A stretch of DNA of 34,435 bases from an uncultured Methylococcaceae bacterium (GTDB lineage Bacteria; Pseudomonadota; Gammaproteobacteria; Methylococcales; Methylomonadaceae), in contig CAIXAE010000021.1 in NCBI GenBank assembly GCA_903917345.1, positions 1 to 34,435 on the forward strand, given 5' to 3'. A program made the translations under genes and the position numbers. Under the pieces are notes generated by a model that searched no databases, was not told the DNA's origin, and worked only from the letters and a program-made list of their open reading frames with translations. Shown one piece after another: positions 9,714 to 16,395 of this stretch. Position 1 is the first letter of the stretch. Each line of letters starts with the position of its first letter.

Positions 9714-10097
9714 TTAGTGAGATAAGTCGTATTTAGCTTTCATTTCTTTAAATGCAACTAAAGCTTTGTCTAAACCTTCAGAAGCTGCAGCAACATCACC
9801 TGCATCAAGTGATTTACGCGCTGCTTTTAAAACATCAGTCGCTTTTTGACGTTGACGCTCAGTTAATTCAAAACGGAATTCTTTTGATGCTTGAGCCGCT
9901 TCAAGAATGTCTTTAGATGCCGTTGATAAATCACCGCCTTTAACCGCTGCTTGTGCAGTAGCAATTCCTGATAATGTGTTTTCAATCGCTTCTCTTACAG
10001 CTTCTTCGCCTTTAGGCGCAGCCATTGCAGATGAAGATACCGCAGCGATAGATGCTGCCATTGCAAAAGAAACTAAAACTTTTTTTAATGCTTGCAT
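9714..10097 (-). CDS. Secreted helical protein of unknown function, paralogue B
   Basis: A 127-residue protein without a recognised family. A Sec signal peptide (MQALKKVLVSFAMAASIAAV followed by SSSAMA) is expected to be cut after AMA near residue 27. The mature part is about 100 residues, Ala-rich and helical, with no cysteine and a single terminal histidine. Four amphipathic helices can be drawn: around GEEAVREAIENTL, DLSTASKDILEAAQASKEF, RQRQKATDVLKAARKSL and VAAASEGLDKALVAFKEMK. The AxxASKE, LKxAxK and FxxxK segments line up with paralogue A, so they are duplicates that diverged strongly. The ATG follows a GAGGTT ribosome site at good spacing. A periplasmic four-helix-bundle protein is likely; ligand unknown. 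Confidence 0.76.
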   Translation of the reverse strand: MQALKKVLVSFAMAASIAAVSSSAMAAPKGEEAVREAIENTLSGIATAQAAVKGGDLSTASKDILEAAQASKEFRFELTERQRQKATDVLKAARKSLDAGDVAAASEGLDKALVAFKEMKAKYDLSH

Positions 10098-10211
10098 TAC
10101 TTGATAAACCTCGAAGTTAATATTTTAATAATTTTTTAGAAGCAAAACCATTAACCTTATAAATGCCTATCAACTTAGGGATTCCAGTTAATAACCTAGC
10201 TACGGAGTGGG

Positions 10212-10220
10212 ATTTTAGCA
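10212..10220 (-). promoter_or_regulatory. Possible extended -10 promoter for paralogue B
   Basis: On the minus strand this reads TGCTAAAAT, an extended -10 element (TGn plus a near-consensus hexamer). A TTGTCT-like -35 lies 19 bases upstream, which is long but tolerable with an extended -10. It would give a 5' leader of roughly 105 nt before the secreted-protein start. Confidence 0.4.
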
Positions 10221-10267
10221 CATAAAAATAAATTTAAGACAATACATAATTTAAAAAGCCTACTTTA

Positions 10268-11098
10268 TTAAACCATTCTAAGAATTTTATCCAACCAAGA
10301 GAAGGGTAATACTCGCTTTAAAAAAGCAAACAAATACGTAGGAAACGTCACGTAGTAACGTATTTTGGGTCTTTTAGCCTCAACAGCATGAACGACTTTG
10401 TCGGCAACCGCTTTAGCGGGCAGCGTAAAAGGAACTGCAGGGCCTTCTTTTTGCAAACGCGCTTCCATCGCGTCATAAGCAGGTTTATGGTAACTATGAG
10501 TTGGATCAATATGCTTTTTATATAACGCATAAGAGTTGGTTCTAAAATCACTTAGTATTGGGCCAGGCTCTATCAAAGAGATATGAATACCGGACCCCTG
10601 TAATTCAAGACGAAGCGTATCGGCCAACCCCTCTATTGCAAATTTACTCGCGTTATAAGCGCCACGATAACGCATGGCCACCAAACCCAAAACCGAGCTG
10701 TTGTAAATAATTCGACCATAACCTTGTTGACGCATAATGGGCAAGACGAGATTGGTTAACTCATGTGTACCAAAAAAATTAGTTTCAAATTGCTTTGTCA
10801 ATACTTCACGCGATAAATCTTCTACGGCACCGGGCTGTCCAAAAGCGCCATTATTAAATAAAACATCAATTTTACCACCAGTTAAGTCATAACTTTCTTT
10901 GACGGCATTTTTAATACTTTCGCTCCGTGCTAAATCTAACTGTAAAGCTGTAAAACCTTCATCGCTTAAACGTGTTACATCATCAGTGTTTCTAGCCGTT
11001 ACAATAACATGATGACCTCTAGCTCTTAAAATTGCGGCGGCACAGTAACCAATACCAGAAGAACATCCAGTAATTAATATTGTTTTAGATTCACTCAT
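10268..11098 (-). CDS. Classical SDR oxidoreductase (YbbO-like)
   Basis: A 276-residue short-chain dehydrogenase/reductase. The Rossmann cofactor motif TGCSSGIG is near residue 10, the structural NNGAFG replaces the usual NNAG near residue 82, the catalytic Ser lies in IIYNSSVLGL near residue 138 and the Tyr/Lys pair in YNASKFAIEG near residue 152. ARN after strand 2 (VIVTARN) suggests NADP preference. The C-terminal extension (YYVTFPTYLFAFLKRVLPFS) is hydrophobic and resembles the E. coli YbbO subgroup, which acts on aldehydes or lipid-like carbonyls, but the substrate cannot be assigned. It is divergent from the small membrane-protein gene and shares with it an upstream region containing FNR-like sites. 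Confidence 0.82.
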   Translation of the reverse strand: MSESKTILITGCSSGIGYCAAAILRARGHHVIVTARNTDDVTRLSDEGFTALQLDLARSESIKNAVKESYDLTGGKIDVLFNNGAFGQPGAVEDLSREVLTKQFETNFFGTHELTNLVLPIMRQQGYGRIIYNSSVLGLVAMRYRGAYNASKFAIEGLADTLRLELQGSGIHISLIEPGPILSDFRTNSYALYKKHIDPTHSYHKPAYDAMEARLQKEGPAVPFTLPAKAVADKVVHAVEAKRPKIRYYVTFPTYLFAFLKRVLPFSWLDKILRMV

Positions 11099-11162
11099 GT
11101 TATTGCCTAAATAGATGTTGTTTTTAAAATTTTATAACCCAAAACAAAAAAAGAAATATTTC

Positions 11163-11176
11163 TTGATCTAGCTCAA
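11163..11176. promoter_or_regulatory. FNR/ANR-type site 1 (TTGATCTAGCTCAA)
   Basis: The consensus FNR/ANR/CRP-family anaerobic box is TTGAT-N4-ATCAA; this site matches nine of the ten defined bases. Its centre (11169.5) is about 41 bases upstream of the transcription start expected from the TTTAAT -10 element downstream, the classic class II activation position. An FNR-like regulator with matching recognition residues is encoded 0.4 kb away. Confidence 0.6.
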
Positions 11177-11197
11177 CTTTCTAAAATGACATTTTGG

Positions 11198-11203
11198 TTT
11201 AAT
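11198..11203 (+). promoter_or_regulatory. -10 element of a predicted FNR-dependent promoter
   Basis: TTTAAT matches the sigma70 -10 consensus in five of six bases. No -35 hexamer is evident, as expected when an activator sits at -41. The start would be near 11210, about 55 nt before the ORF of the small membrane protein. Confidence 0.45.
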
Positions 11204-11212
11204 AGCAACCTG

Positions 11213-11226
11213 TTGATGCCATTCAA
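11213..11226. promoter_or_regulatory. FNR/ANR-type site 2 (TTGATGCCATTCAA)
   Basis: A second nine-of-ten match to TTGAT-N4-ATCAA, 50 bases downstream of site 1 and embedded in a wider inverted repeat (TGTTGA / TCAACA with a 6-bp spacer). It overlaps the predicted start region of the small membrane-protein gene, so it could limit expression or act as a site for another family member. Confidence 0.45.
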
Positions 11227-11264
11227 CAGCTTATTAATTATAAAAACACCATTGGAGAATATAT

Positions 11265-11432
11265 ATGAGTATTGAAGTTCAAGAAAAAGACAACTTCTGG
11301 CTTTGGGTTGGCGGCGCTGTTTTAGCTGTAATTGTTACTGTTGTTGTAATCAAATCTAGTGAGCATGATAAGTATGAAACTTCTGCAAGAGCGATTGCAG
11401 AAGACCCAGCTAATTCAGCTTATAAGAAATAA
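11265..11432 (+). CDS. Small single-span membrane protein, 55 aa, unknown
   Basis: A 55-residue ORF not assignable to a family. After an acidic/charged N-terminus (MSIEVQEKDN) it has one membrane segment, FWLWVGGAVLAVIVTVVVI, then a polar tail (KSSEHDKYETSARAIAEDPA...). Predicted topology is a single span with a short C-terminal tail. The ATG is preceded by GGAG at 7-nt spacing. It is the only rightward gene between 1 and 16 kb, lies alone between the SDR and the FNR-like regulator, and has an FNR-type promoter upstream. Small membrane proteins of this kind often tune respiratory complexes, but this is inference. Confidence 0.7.
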   Translation: MSIEVQEKDNFWLWVGGAVLAVIVTVVVIKSSEHDKYETSARAIAEDPANSAYKK

Positions 11433-11475
11433 TTGACTATTCCTTGTAGTTAATTATTTAGCTGTACCGTTGTAA

Positions 11476-11510
11476 ACACATAAAAAGCTGCCATTTCGCC
11501 TATTATGTGT
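11476..11510. terminator. Inverted repeat between convergent genes
   Basis: An 8-bp perfect inverted repeat, ACACATAA/TTATGTGT, with a 19-nt loop, placed between the convergent small membrane-protein gene and the FNR-like gene. It could end transcription from both sides, but the loop is long and U-tracts are poor. Confidence 0.3.
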
Positions 11511-11532
11511 CGCTGTTCTTAATTAATCCTCG

Positions 11533-12282
11533 TTATTTTGGGCTGTTTAATGAATATGTTGTATAAAAGTTAAACAGCTCTTTTTTATCTACAATCCTAA
11601 ACTGCTTCGACTTAACCTCAATCAAATTACGCGATTGAAATAAGTGAAAAATGCGACTGACCGTTTCATGCGCAATACCCAAATGATTACCTATCTCTTC
11701 CCTAGACATACTCAATCGAAACTCAAGCTCAGAATAACCGCGCACTCGCAAGCGCTCTGACACATTTAAAATAAAATTTGCCACCCTCTCTTCCGCTGAA
11801 CGCCTACTTAACAACATTTTTTGCACTTGTGAATCTAATTCGTCACAAGATCTTTGTAATAAAATATGACTCAAACTCGGCATATTTAATTCAAACTGCT
11901 CAATCTTATGGGCAGGCAAATGACAATAATTTATAGTCTCTAAAGCAATGGCAGTACAGGTATGTAATTGTGTTGCTAAGCCATCGAACCCCATTATTTC
12001 ACCAGGCAACATAAATCCCACCACCAACTCATTACCCGCTTGATCAAAACTCACCAACTTAGCACTACCCGACCTTAATGCAACCATGCCTCTAAAAGGA
12101 CTACCTGCATGATAAATGGCTTCACCTTTCTGACGAATATTATTCCGACTTACCAATAAAGCTAACTCACCTATTTCATGCCTATCCAAGCCTTTGGGAA
12201 TACATAAATTATCTAAGTTACAGTTTTCACAGGTAACCGGTTGATGCGTGGTTGAAAGCTTTGGAATATTAAGATCTGACAT
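11533..12282 (-). CDS. fnr: FNR/ANR-type oxygen-sensing transcription regulator
   Basis: A 249-residue CRP/FNR-superfamily activator. Three N-terminal cysteines at 18, 21 and 27 (CENCNLDNLC, spacing C-x2-C-x5-C) and a fourth at about 120 (ETINYCHLP) match the four ligands of the oxygen-labile 4Fe-4S cluster in E. coli FNR (20, 23, 29, 122). The C-terminal winged helix contains EIGNHLGIAHETVSRIF, with the Glu-x-x-Ser-Arg that reads TTGAT half-sites. It should dimerise and bind DNA when oxygen is low, switching respiratory and fermentative genes. Two FNR-like sites lie just beyond its 3' end, upstream of a small membrane protein and the SDR. The start is at a good family position. Nothing is missing. 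Confidence 0.9.
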   Translation of the reverse strand: MSDLNIPKLSTTHQPVTCENCNLDNLCIPKGLDRHEIGELALLVSRNNIRQKGEAIYHAGSPFRGMVALRSGSAKLVSFDQAGNELVVGFMLPGEIMGFDGLATQLHTCTAIALETINYCHLPAHKIEQFELNMPSLSHILLQRSCDELDSQVQKMLLSRRSAEERVANFILNVSERLRVRGYSELEFRLSMSREEIGNHLGIAHETVSRIFHLFQSRNLIEVKSKQFRIVDKKELFNFYTTYSLNSPK

Positions 12283-12341
12283 TACTTAAATTAAGACTTA
12301 TCCTATCGACGTCTGGTTTTATGGCATATATAAAGACTGTG

Positions 12342-12372
12342 CTCATGCCTAAAATTTAAAAATAGGCATGAG
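12342..12372 (-). terminator. 3' hairpin downstream of fabV
   Basis: A perfect 10-bp inverted repeat (CTCATGCCTA / TAGGCATGAG) with an 11-nt A/T loop. It begins 14 nt after the fabV stop, in the direction of that transcript. The following bases are only moderately U-rich, so it is a plausible rather than certain terminator. It also lies in the upstream region of the FNR gene. Confidence 0.5.
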
Positions 12373-12386
12373 TTATAAGCGGGATA

Positions 12387-13577
12387 TTAAAAAAGAGTGA
12401 CATCGCTCGGATTGATATCAGCATCATAATCAATGCCCTCAATACCAAAGCCGAACAACTTTAAGAAATCAGAACTGTACGCTTTATAGTCTGCTAACTC
12501 TGCAATGTTTTCTTCGGTTACCGCTGCCCAAATTGCTTCAACTTGGCTTTGGACATGCGGTTCTAATTCTTTTTCATCCACACGATAACGATTTGCAGCA
12601 TCAATGCGTGGCGTGTCGGTGTATAAACATTCTGAGAATAAACGCTCAATTTGCTCAATACAATGCTCATCAGTGCCTTCTGCCTTCATAATCTTAAATA
12701 AGATAGACAAATAAAGCGGCATTAATGGAATAGCAGAACTTGCTTGAGTGACTAACGCCTTTAATACAGCGACATTAGCTGAACCATTGACCACTTTCAA
12801 TTTTTCATTAAGGGCTTTAGACGCACGATCTAAATCTTCTTTGGCTTTACCGATAGTCGCTTGACCATAAATAGGCCATGTTAATTTATCACCTAAATAA
12901 GTATAAGCCACCGTTTTAGCACCCTCAGCTAATAGATCAGCCGCTTGTAATGCTTCAATCCACAATTCCCAATCTTCACCACCCATCACCTTAACAGTAT
13001 TAGCGATTTCTTCTTCAGTCGCTGGCGCTAAGGTCAACTCATTAATCGTTAATTTGTCGGTATTTAAATTCTTAGAGGTATGTGCAGATCCAATCGGTTT
13101 TAAAACAGAAGAATAAACGTGTCCAGTCACTGGATCAGTTCTACGAGGCGATGCCAAACTGTAAACCACTAAATCAATCTTACCTAAATCCGCTTTAATT
13201 TTTGCTATCGCTTGATCTTTAATCGCTGTAGAAAACGCATCACCATTAATAGTGTAAGCATATAAACCCGCCGCCGCGGCAGCATCATGAAAAGCGGAGG
13301 TATTGTAATAGCCTGCAGAACCGGTTTTTTCTGATGGCGCTTGTTCATAACAAACACCTAAAGTTTTTGCACCACTACCAAAGGCAGCAGTAATACGAGA
13401 AGCCAAACCATAGCCTGTTGAACAACCAATCACTAAAACATTTTTTGGCTGAGATTGATTAGTATCCATATTTACATGCGCCTTAACATGCGCAATTTGT
13501 TCTGTAACATTCGCTTTACAGCCTTGTGGATGCGCATTTGTGCAAATAAAACCTCTGACTTTGGGCTTAATAATCAT
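12387..13577 (-). CDS. fabV: NADH-dependent trans-2-enoyl-ACP reductase FabV
   Basis: FabV reduces trans-2-enoyl-ACP with NADH in the last step of each fatty-acid elongation cycle. The 396-residue length is normal. It begins MIIKPKVRGFICTNAHPQGC, as most FabV proteins do, then has the nucleotide motif GCSTGYGLASR near residue 51, SLASPRRTDP near residue 140 and the catalytic Y-x8-K in IYGQATIGKAK near residue 235, with the first Tyr of the pair in AYTYLGDK. Unlike FabI, FabV is intrinsically tolerant to triclosan. It appears to be a single-gene unit with its own -10 and a 3' hairpin. No fabI is in the window, so FabV may be the main enoyl reductase; that is unproven. Confidence 0.95.
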   Translation of the reverse strand: MIIKPKVRGFICTNAHPQGCKANVTEQIAHVKAHVNMDTNQSQPKNVLVIGCSTGYGLASRITAAFGSGAKTLGVCYEQAPSEKTGSAGYYNTSAFHDAAAAAGLYAYTINGDAFSTAIKDQAIAKIKADLGKIDLVVYSLASPRRTDPVTGHVYSSVLKPIGSAHTSKNLNTDKLTINELTLAPATEEEIANTVKVMGGEDWELWIEALQAADLLAEGAKTVAYTYLGDKLTWPIYGQATIGKAKEDLDRASKALNEKLKVVNGSANVAVLKALVTQASSAIPLMPLYLSILFKIMKAEGTDEHCIEQIERLFSECLYTDTPRIDAANRYRVDEKELEPHVQSQVEAIWAAVTEENIAELADYKAYSSDFLKLFGFGIEGIDYDADINPSDVTLF

Positions 13578-13638
13578 GACTCGACCTTAATAAAATTAGC
13601 AATTTCTGTTAAAACAACAGCGAAAATAGTGTGGCGGA

Positions 13639-13644
13639 ATTATA
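13639..13644 (-). promoter_or_regulatory. Possible -10 element for fabV
   Basis: TATAAT on the minus strand, 61 nt before the fabV ATG. The -35 region is poor (a TTACAA match at 19-bp spacing) and would overlap the 3' end of the peptide-transporter gene. Confidence 0.4.
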
Positions 13645-13655
13645 CACTAATGGGG

Positions 13656-14993
13656 CTAAGCAGTTGTAACCGCGTCTTCTTGATAATAATTGCCCACTAT
13701 TTTAAACAGCACAGCCGTTATAAACATTAAGCCCGTAAAAAACCAAAAATAACTAGCACCCGCTAACTTACTTGAGCCATCTGGATTTTGGATAACAAAA
13801 TTAACCACACTGGTAAACAAATTACCCACCGCAACCGATAAAAGATAAAACGCCATCACAAACGACTTCATCGTTTTAGGCGCTTGGATATAAGAAAATT
13901 CTAAACAGGTTATAGAAACCATCACCTCAGCAGACGTTAATAAAACATAAGCCAATAATTGCCAAATAATAGACGGCGCATATCCTGCATCTAATTGCAT
14001 TTGTAAAACACTCGCAATAGCAAAAGCCAACACCGTTAAAAATAAACCTATCGTCATTTTTGTCAGCGCCGTTAACGTTATAAATCGACTTAAAAACGGA
14101 TACAAGCCATATGAAAATAAAGGCACCAATAGCATAATTAACAGAGGATTAGCGGCTTGAATTTGTGACGATAACAATTCCACCCCAAACACCATGCGAT
14201 CCATTTTTTGAGCCTGCACCACCCAAGAAGAACCCGTTTGATCAAACAACGCCCAAAACATGGCAATAAAGGCATAAATAGAAGCCAATTTAGTTAAGCG
14301 CTTTAAACCGAACTGACTGCATAATTCTTTAATAAACCTCATACCCGCGGGTGGTACATGCACAAATCGATACCGACCCGACCAAAAAATTAGCGTAGAC
14401 GCTAACATTAATAAACCCGGCACAGCAAAAGCAACTGCCGCCCCTTGATGTTGCAACAACCAAGGTACTATTAACATCGCGCTAAAAGCACCCAAATTAA
14501 TAGCAAAATAAAACCAACTGTACACTTTTGACATTAAATGCTGATTATTAATACCAAACTGATCTCCTAAATGCGCAGACACACACGGCTTAATGCCCCC
14601 CGCACCCAATGCAATCAAAGATTGACCCAATAACAAACCCATGCGCGTGTTATCTAACGCCAAAGCAAAATGACCAACACAATAAACCAGTGATAAAAAG
14701 ATAATCGTCCGATACTTCCCTAGCACCCCATCAGATAATAAAGCGCCCAACAAAGGCATAAAATACACACTGGACACAAATAAATGGAAATAGCCTTGCG
14801 CTTCATTTTCTGGCATCACATCCAATTGCCCCGATGCATTTAATAAATATTGGGTCATAAAAATGACCAAAATAGCGCGCATCCCATAGTAACTAAAACG
14901 CTCAGCCGCCTCATTCGCAACGATATAAGCAATACCCGAAGGTAAGTATTTTGATGGATCAGGAATTGTTTTATACATAAGTCGTGTCATCAA
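13656..14993 (-). CDS. POT/PTR-family peptide:H+ symporter
   Basis: A 445-residue inner-membrane transporter with about twelve hydrophobic helices. The N-terminal half carries the POT signature E-x-x-E-R-F-x-Y-Y-G (NEAAERFSYYGMRAILV, residues 27-42), which couples proton movement to di/tripeptide uptake, and GGIKPCVSAHLGDQFG near residue 132, the second family signature (usual form GTGGIKPxVxAFGGDQF). Family members import di- and tripeptides; some take nitrate or other solutes, which cannot be excluded. The first ATG is used here but M2 or M6 are possible; no strong ribosome site is visible. It starts nine bases after the beta-barrel-like gene stop, suggesting the two form an operon. Confidence 0.88.
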   Translation of the reverse strand: MMTRLMYKTIPDPSKYLPSGIAYIVANEAAERFSYYGMRAILVIFMTQYLLNASGQLDVMPENEAQGYFHLFVSSVYFMPLLGALLSDGVLGKYRTIIFLSLVYCVGHFALALDNTRMGLLLGQSLIALGAGGIKPCVSAHLGDQFGINNQHLMSKVYSWFYFAINLGAFSAMLIVPWLLQHQGAAVAFAVPGLLMLASTLIFWSGRYRFVHVPPAGMRFIKELCSQFGLKRLTKLASIYAFIAMFWALFDQTGSSWVVQAQKMDRMVFGVELLSSQIQAANPLLIMLLVPLFSYGLYPFLSRFITLTALTKMTIGLFLTVLAFAIASVLQMQLDAGYAPSIIWQLLAYVLLTSAEVMVSITCLEFSYIQAPKTMKSFVMAFYLLSVAVGNLFTSVVNFVIQNPDGSSKLAGASYFWFFTGLMFITAVLFKIVGNYYQEDAVTTA

Positions 14994-15002
14994 TAAAATA
15001 GT

Positions 15003-15713
15003 TTAATGATTCGAAACCGAAAAACCCACCGTGCCATAAAACTCATTACCCGAATTTGCCTCGGGCACACCCACCCCAAAATAAACCTGTGTCCTTGGCA
15101 ATACTCTAAACCACGTGTTAACCATCGCACCCGATAAATTATTAGAGCCTGAGAAATAATCGCCGGTAAAGGTCAAAAAATTAGGCAACGCTTCGATAAC
15201 AAAACCACCCGTAAAACCAATGTAATCAGTCGTAGTCGTTAAGGCTTTATTGGCCCAAAAAGCCCCCGCATGTAAATTAAACGCTTTACTAGGTTGATAA
15301 GCCAACAACTCATAATCTACATTATGTAAATTCTTAGAGTTACCATCAAACGCCAACCCGTTCTGAGTGCCTATGGTAACCAAAAAATTCTTAGGCAAAG
15401 GAATCGTTTTGGATATATTAATATAGGTATCGGCTTGATAATTCTGCGCACCGCCACCTACCACCGCAACATTATAAGAAGCTAACTGAACATCCCAACC
15501 ATTAGACGCTGAATAATCAATAGTCGGGTTAACATAAAGGGTATTAACAGGGTCATCCGTATTAATATTGTAATAGTTTAGCTCTACCGTGCCGGTAAGC
15601 ACGCCGTCCACTAAATTTGGCGTGGTATCTACCTTAATTTTAGCTTTGCCTTTAGCCTTAACAGCCCACGGCAGACACATAAAGACCAATAAAAATAATA
15701 ATTTAAAATTCAT
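15003..15713 (-). CDS. Secreted outer-membrane beta-barrel-like protein, unknown
   Basis: A 236-residue protein with a clear Sec signal peptide (MNFKLLFLLVFMCLPWAVKA, cleavage near residue 20). The mature part has alternating polar/hydrophobic strands rich in Tyr, Asn, Gly and Thr, for example TGTVELNYYNIN, GWDVQLASYNVAV and RTQVYFGVGVPEA, ending FYGTVGFSVSNH. That pattern suggests a small 8-12-strand beta barrel in the outer membrane, but it lacks the usual final aromatic residue, since Phe is seven residues from the end. I do not recognise the family. It is upstream of and probably co-transcribed with a peptide symporter, so a pore for peptides is possible, without direct evidence. Confidence 0.65.
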   Translation of the reverse strand: MNFKLLFLLVFMCLPWAVKAKGKAKIKVDTTPNLVDGVLTGTVELNYYNINTDDPVNTLYVNPTIDYSASNGWDVQLASYNVAVVGGGAQNYQADTYINISKTIPLPKNFLVTIGTQNGLAFDGNSKNLHNVDYELLAYQPSKAFNLHAGAFWANKALTTTTDYIGFTGGFVIEALPNFLTFTGDYFSGSNNLSGAMVNTWFRVLPRTQVYFGVGVPEANSGNEFYGTVGFSVSNH

Positions 15714-15799
15714 ACGCTAAAGAGTACTTGTATTTTAGAAACGGTATTTATGGGGAATTTATATTAATAAAAGTATCGCTATAGACAACAACCCATTGG

Positions 15800-15943
15800 T
15801 CACGGGGCATCAAGTGTTGCAGTACTAACCCATACCACTGTTCGTGGTGATTCTATTAAGTCACGATCTTGACCTAGCTCAATGCTCTCTACAAAGTGTG
15901 ATAACTAAGATTTAGCTAGCAACATATTAACAGTGATTTGCAT
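15800..15943 (-). pseudogene. Broken Phd/YefM-type antitoxin gene
   Basis: The minus strand reads MQITVNMLLAKS, a TAG stop, then LSHFVESIELGQDRDLIE and further residues to a second stop. Phd-family antitoxins typically start MQ-x-x-VNM-x-x-AKSQLS-x-LVE-x-x-E-x-G-x-x-x-x-IAR-NGKP. The match in the first 30 positions is strong, and the TAG sits exactly where a Gln (CAG) is expected, so one substitution broke it. After DLIE the expected IARNGKPVA segment is unreadable, which indicates a further frameshift or decay. A good AGGAG ribosome site lies six bases before the ATG. No toxin gene follows: the next gene on this strand is the beta-barrel protein. I therefore call it an orphaned remnant of a toxin-antitoxin pair. 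Confidence 0.65.
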
Positions 15944-16092
15944 AGTGAACTCCTAAAAAAATTACTCTAGCCAGGCTAACTTGTTAAATCGAGTTAAACC
16001 CAAACTGTTAACTGTAAAACAGCATTAAATTTGAAAGAAACAGATGCTGATTCACAGCCATGTAACTAGATTAAGCTGAATACCTATGCAGG

Positions 16093-16218
16093 CTTGCACA
16101 GACACCCGACGTCCTCGCACAACATCTGTACCCGCTTACACAAACCTTAGACATGCTCGCAAAATGCTTAGACCTCGTACCTCGATATCTTTGCCTGCTT
16201 GCACAGAAAAACCATACT
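16093..16218. repeat. Degenerate 21-bp tandem repeat, about six units
   Basis: Units begin at 16093, 16114, 16135, 16156, 16177 and 16198, exactly 21 bases apart. The first bases are CTTGCACAGA, CTCGCACAAC, CTTACACAAA, CTCGCAAAAT, GTACCTCGAT and CTTGCACAGA. Columns 2 (T) and 5 (C) are invariant, and columns 1 and 6 are kept in five of six units; the unit halves further right are more divergent. Read forward, 21 bases encode a seven-residue periodicity (LAQTPDV, LAQHLYP, LTQTLDM, LAKCLDL ...) between stops at 16072 and 16240, but no start or ribosome site supports translation. Confidence 0.65.
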
Positions 16219-16219
16219 T

Positions 16220-16336
16220 TTAATTATCCTCTCCTTCCATGATTCGACTCATAGGATCTATCATTTCTGAGACCCCGTTTTTGCTTTGATACTTAAAGCC
16301 ATATACAGTTAGAATAGGGAACCTTTTAGACATCAT
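16220..16336 (-). CDS. Possible 38-codon small protein or gene remnant
   Basis: On the minus strand an ATG-ATG start leads to MMSKRFPILTVYGFKYQSKN followed by GVSEMIDPMSRIMEGEDN and a TAA. It is hydrophilic and has no signal or membrane segment. There is no convincing ribosome site before the start, and it lies between the 21-bp repeat and the moxR operator region. The composition looks protein-like, so it may be a leftover C-terminal or N-terminal piece of a decayed gene. Evidence for expression is lacking. Confidence 0.25.
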   Translation of the reverse strand: MMSKRFPILTVYGFKYQSKNGVSEMIDPMSRIMEGEDN

Positions 16337-16345
16337 ATTGTTTAA

Positions 16346-16363
16346 GGTTTAAATCTTTAAACC
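16346..16363. promoter_or_regulatory. Palindrome upstream of moxR
   Basis: GGTTTAAATCTTTAAACC is an 8-bp perfect inverted repeat with a 2-bp centre, extended by outer TTAA/TTAA flanks, 32 bases before the moxR ATG. It could be an operator for the moxR-bat operon; no known regulator family is recognisable from it. Confidence 0.35.
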
Positions 16364-16395
16364 GAATTAATGCAACCTAAGACTAAAATCTCATC

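Larger units (their letters stand above)
15714..16395. other. Gene-poor, decayed intergenic stretch between two divergent units
   Basis: This 682-base stretch has no intact gene of normal size. It holds a Phd-type antitoxin pseudogene on the minus strand, a degenerate 21-bp tandem repeat, a 38-codon minus-strand ORF and a palindrome close to moxR, described separately. Between the antitoxin and the repeat (about 15960-16090) I see only a short palindrome, TAGCCTGGCTA in minus-strand reading (near 15970), a candidate remnant operator. It looks like a site of past insertion and loss. Confidence 0.6.

Noticed and set aside
16075-16242. Open frame through the 21-bp repeat encoding a heptad-like peptide
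   Set aside because: The frame lies between stops, has only a late ATG and no ribosome site, and contains no recognisable protein; I treat it as a DNA repeat.
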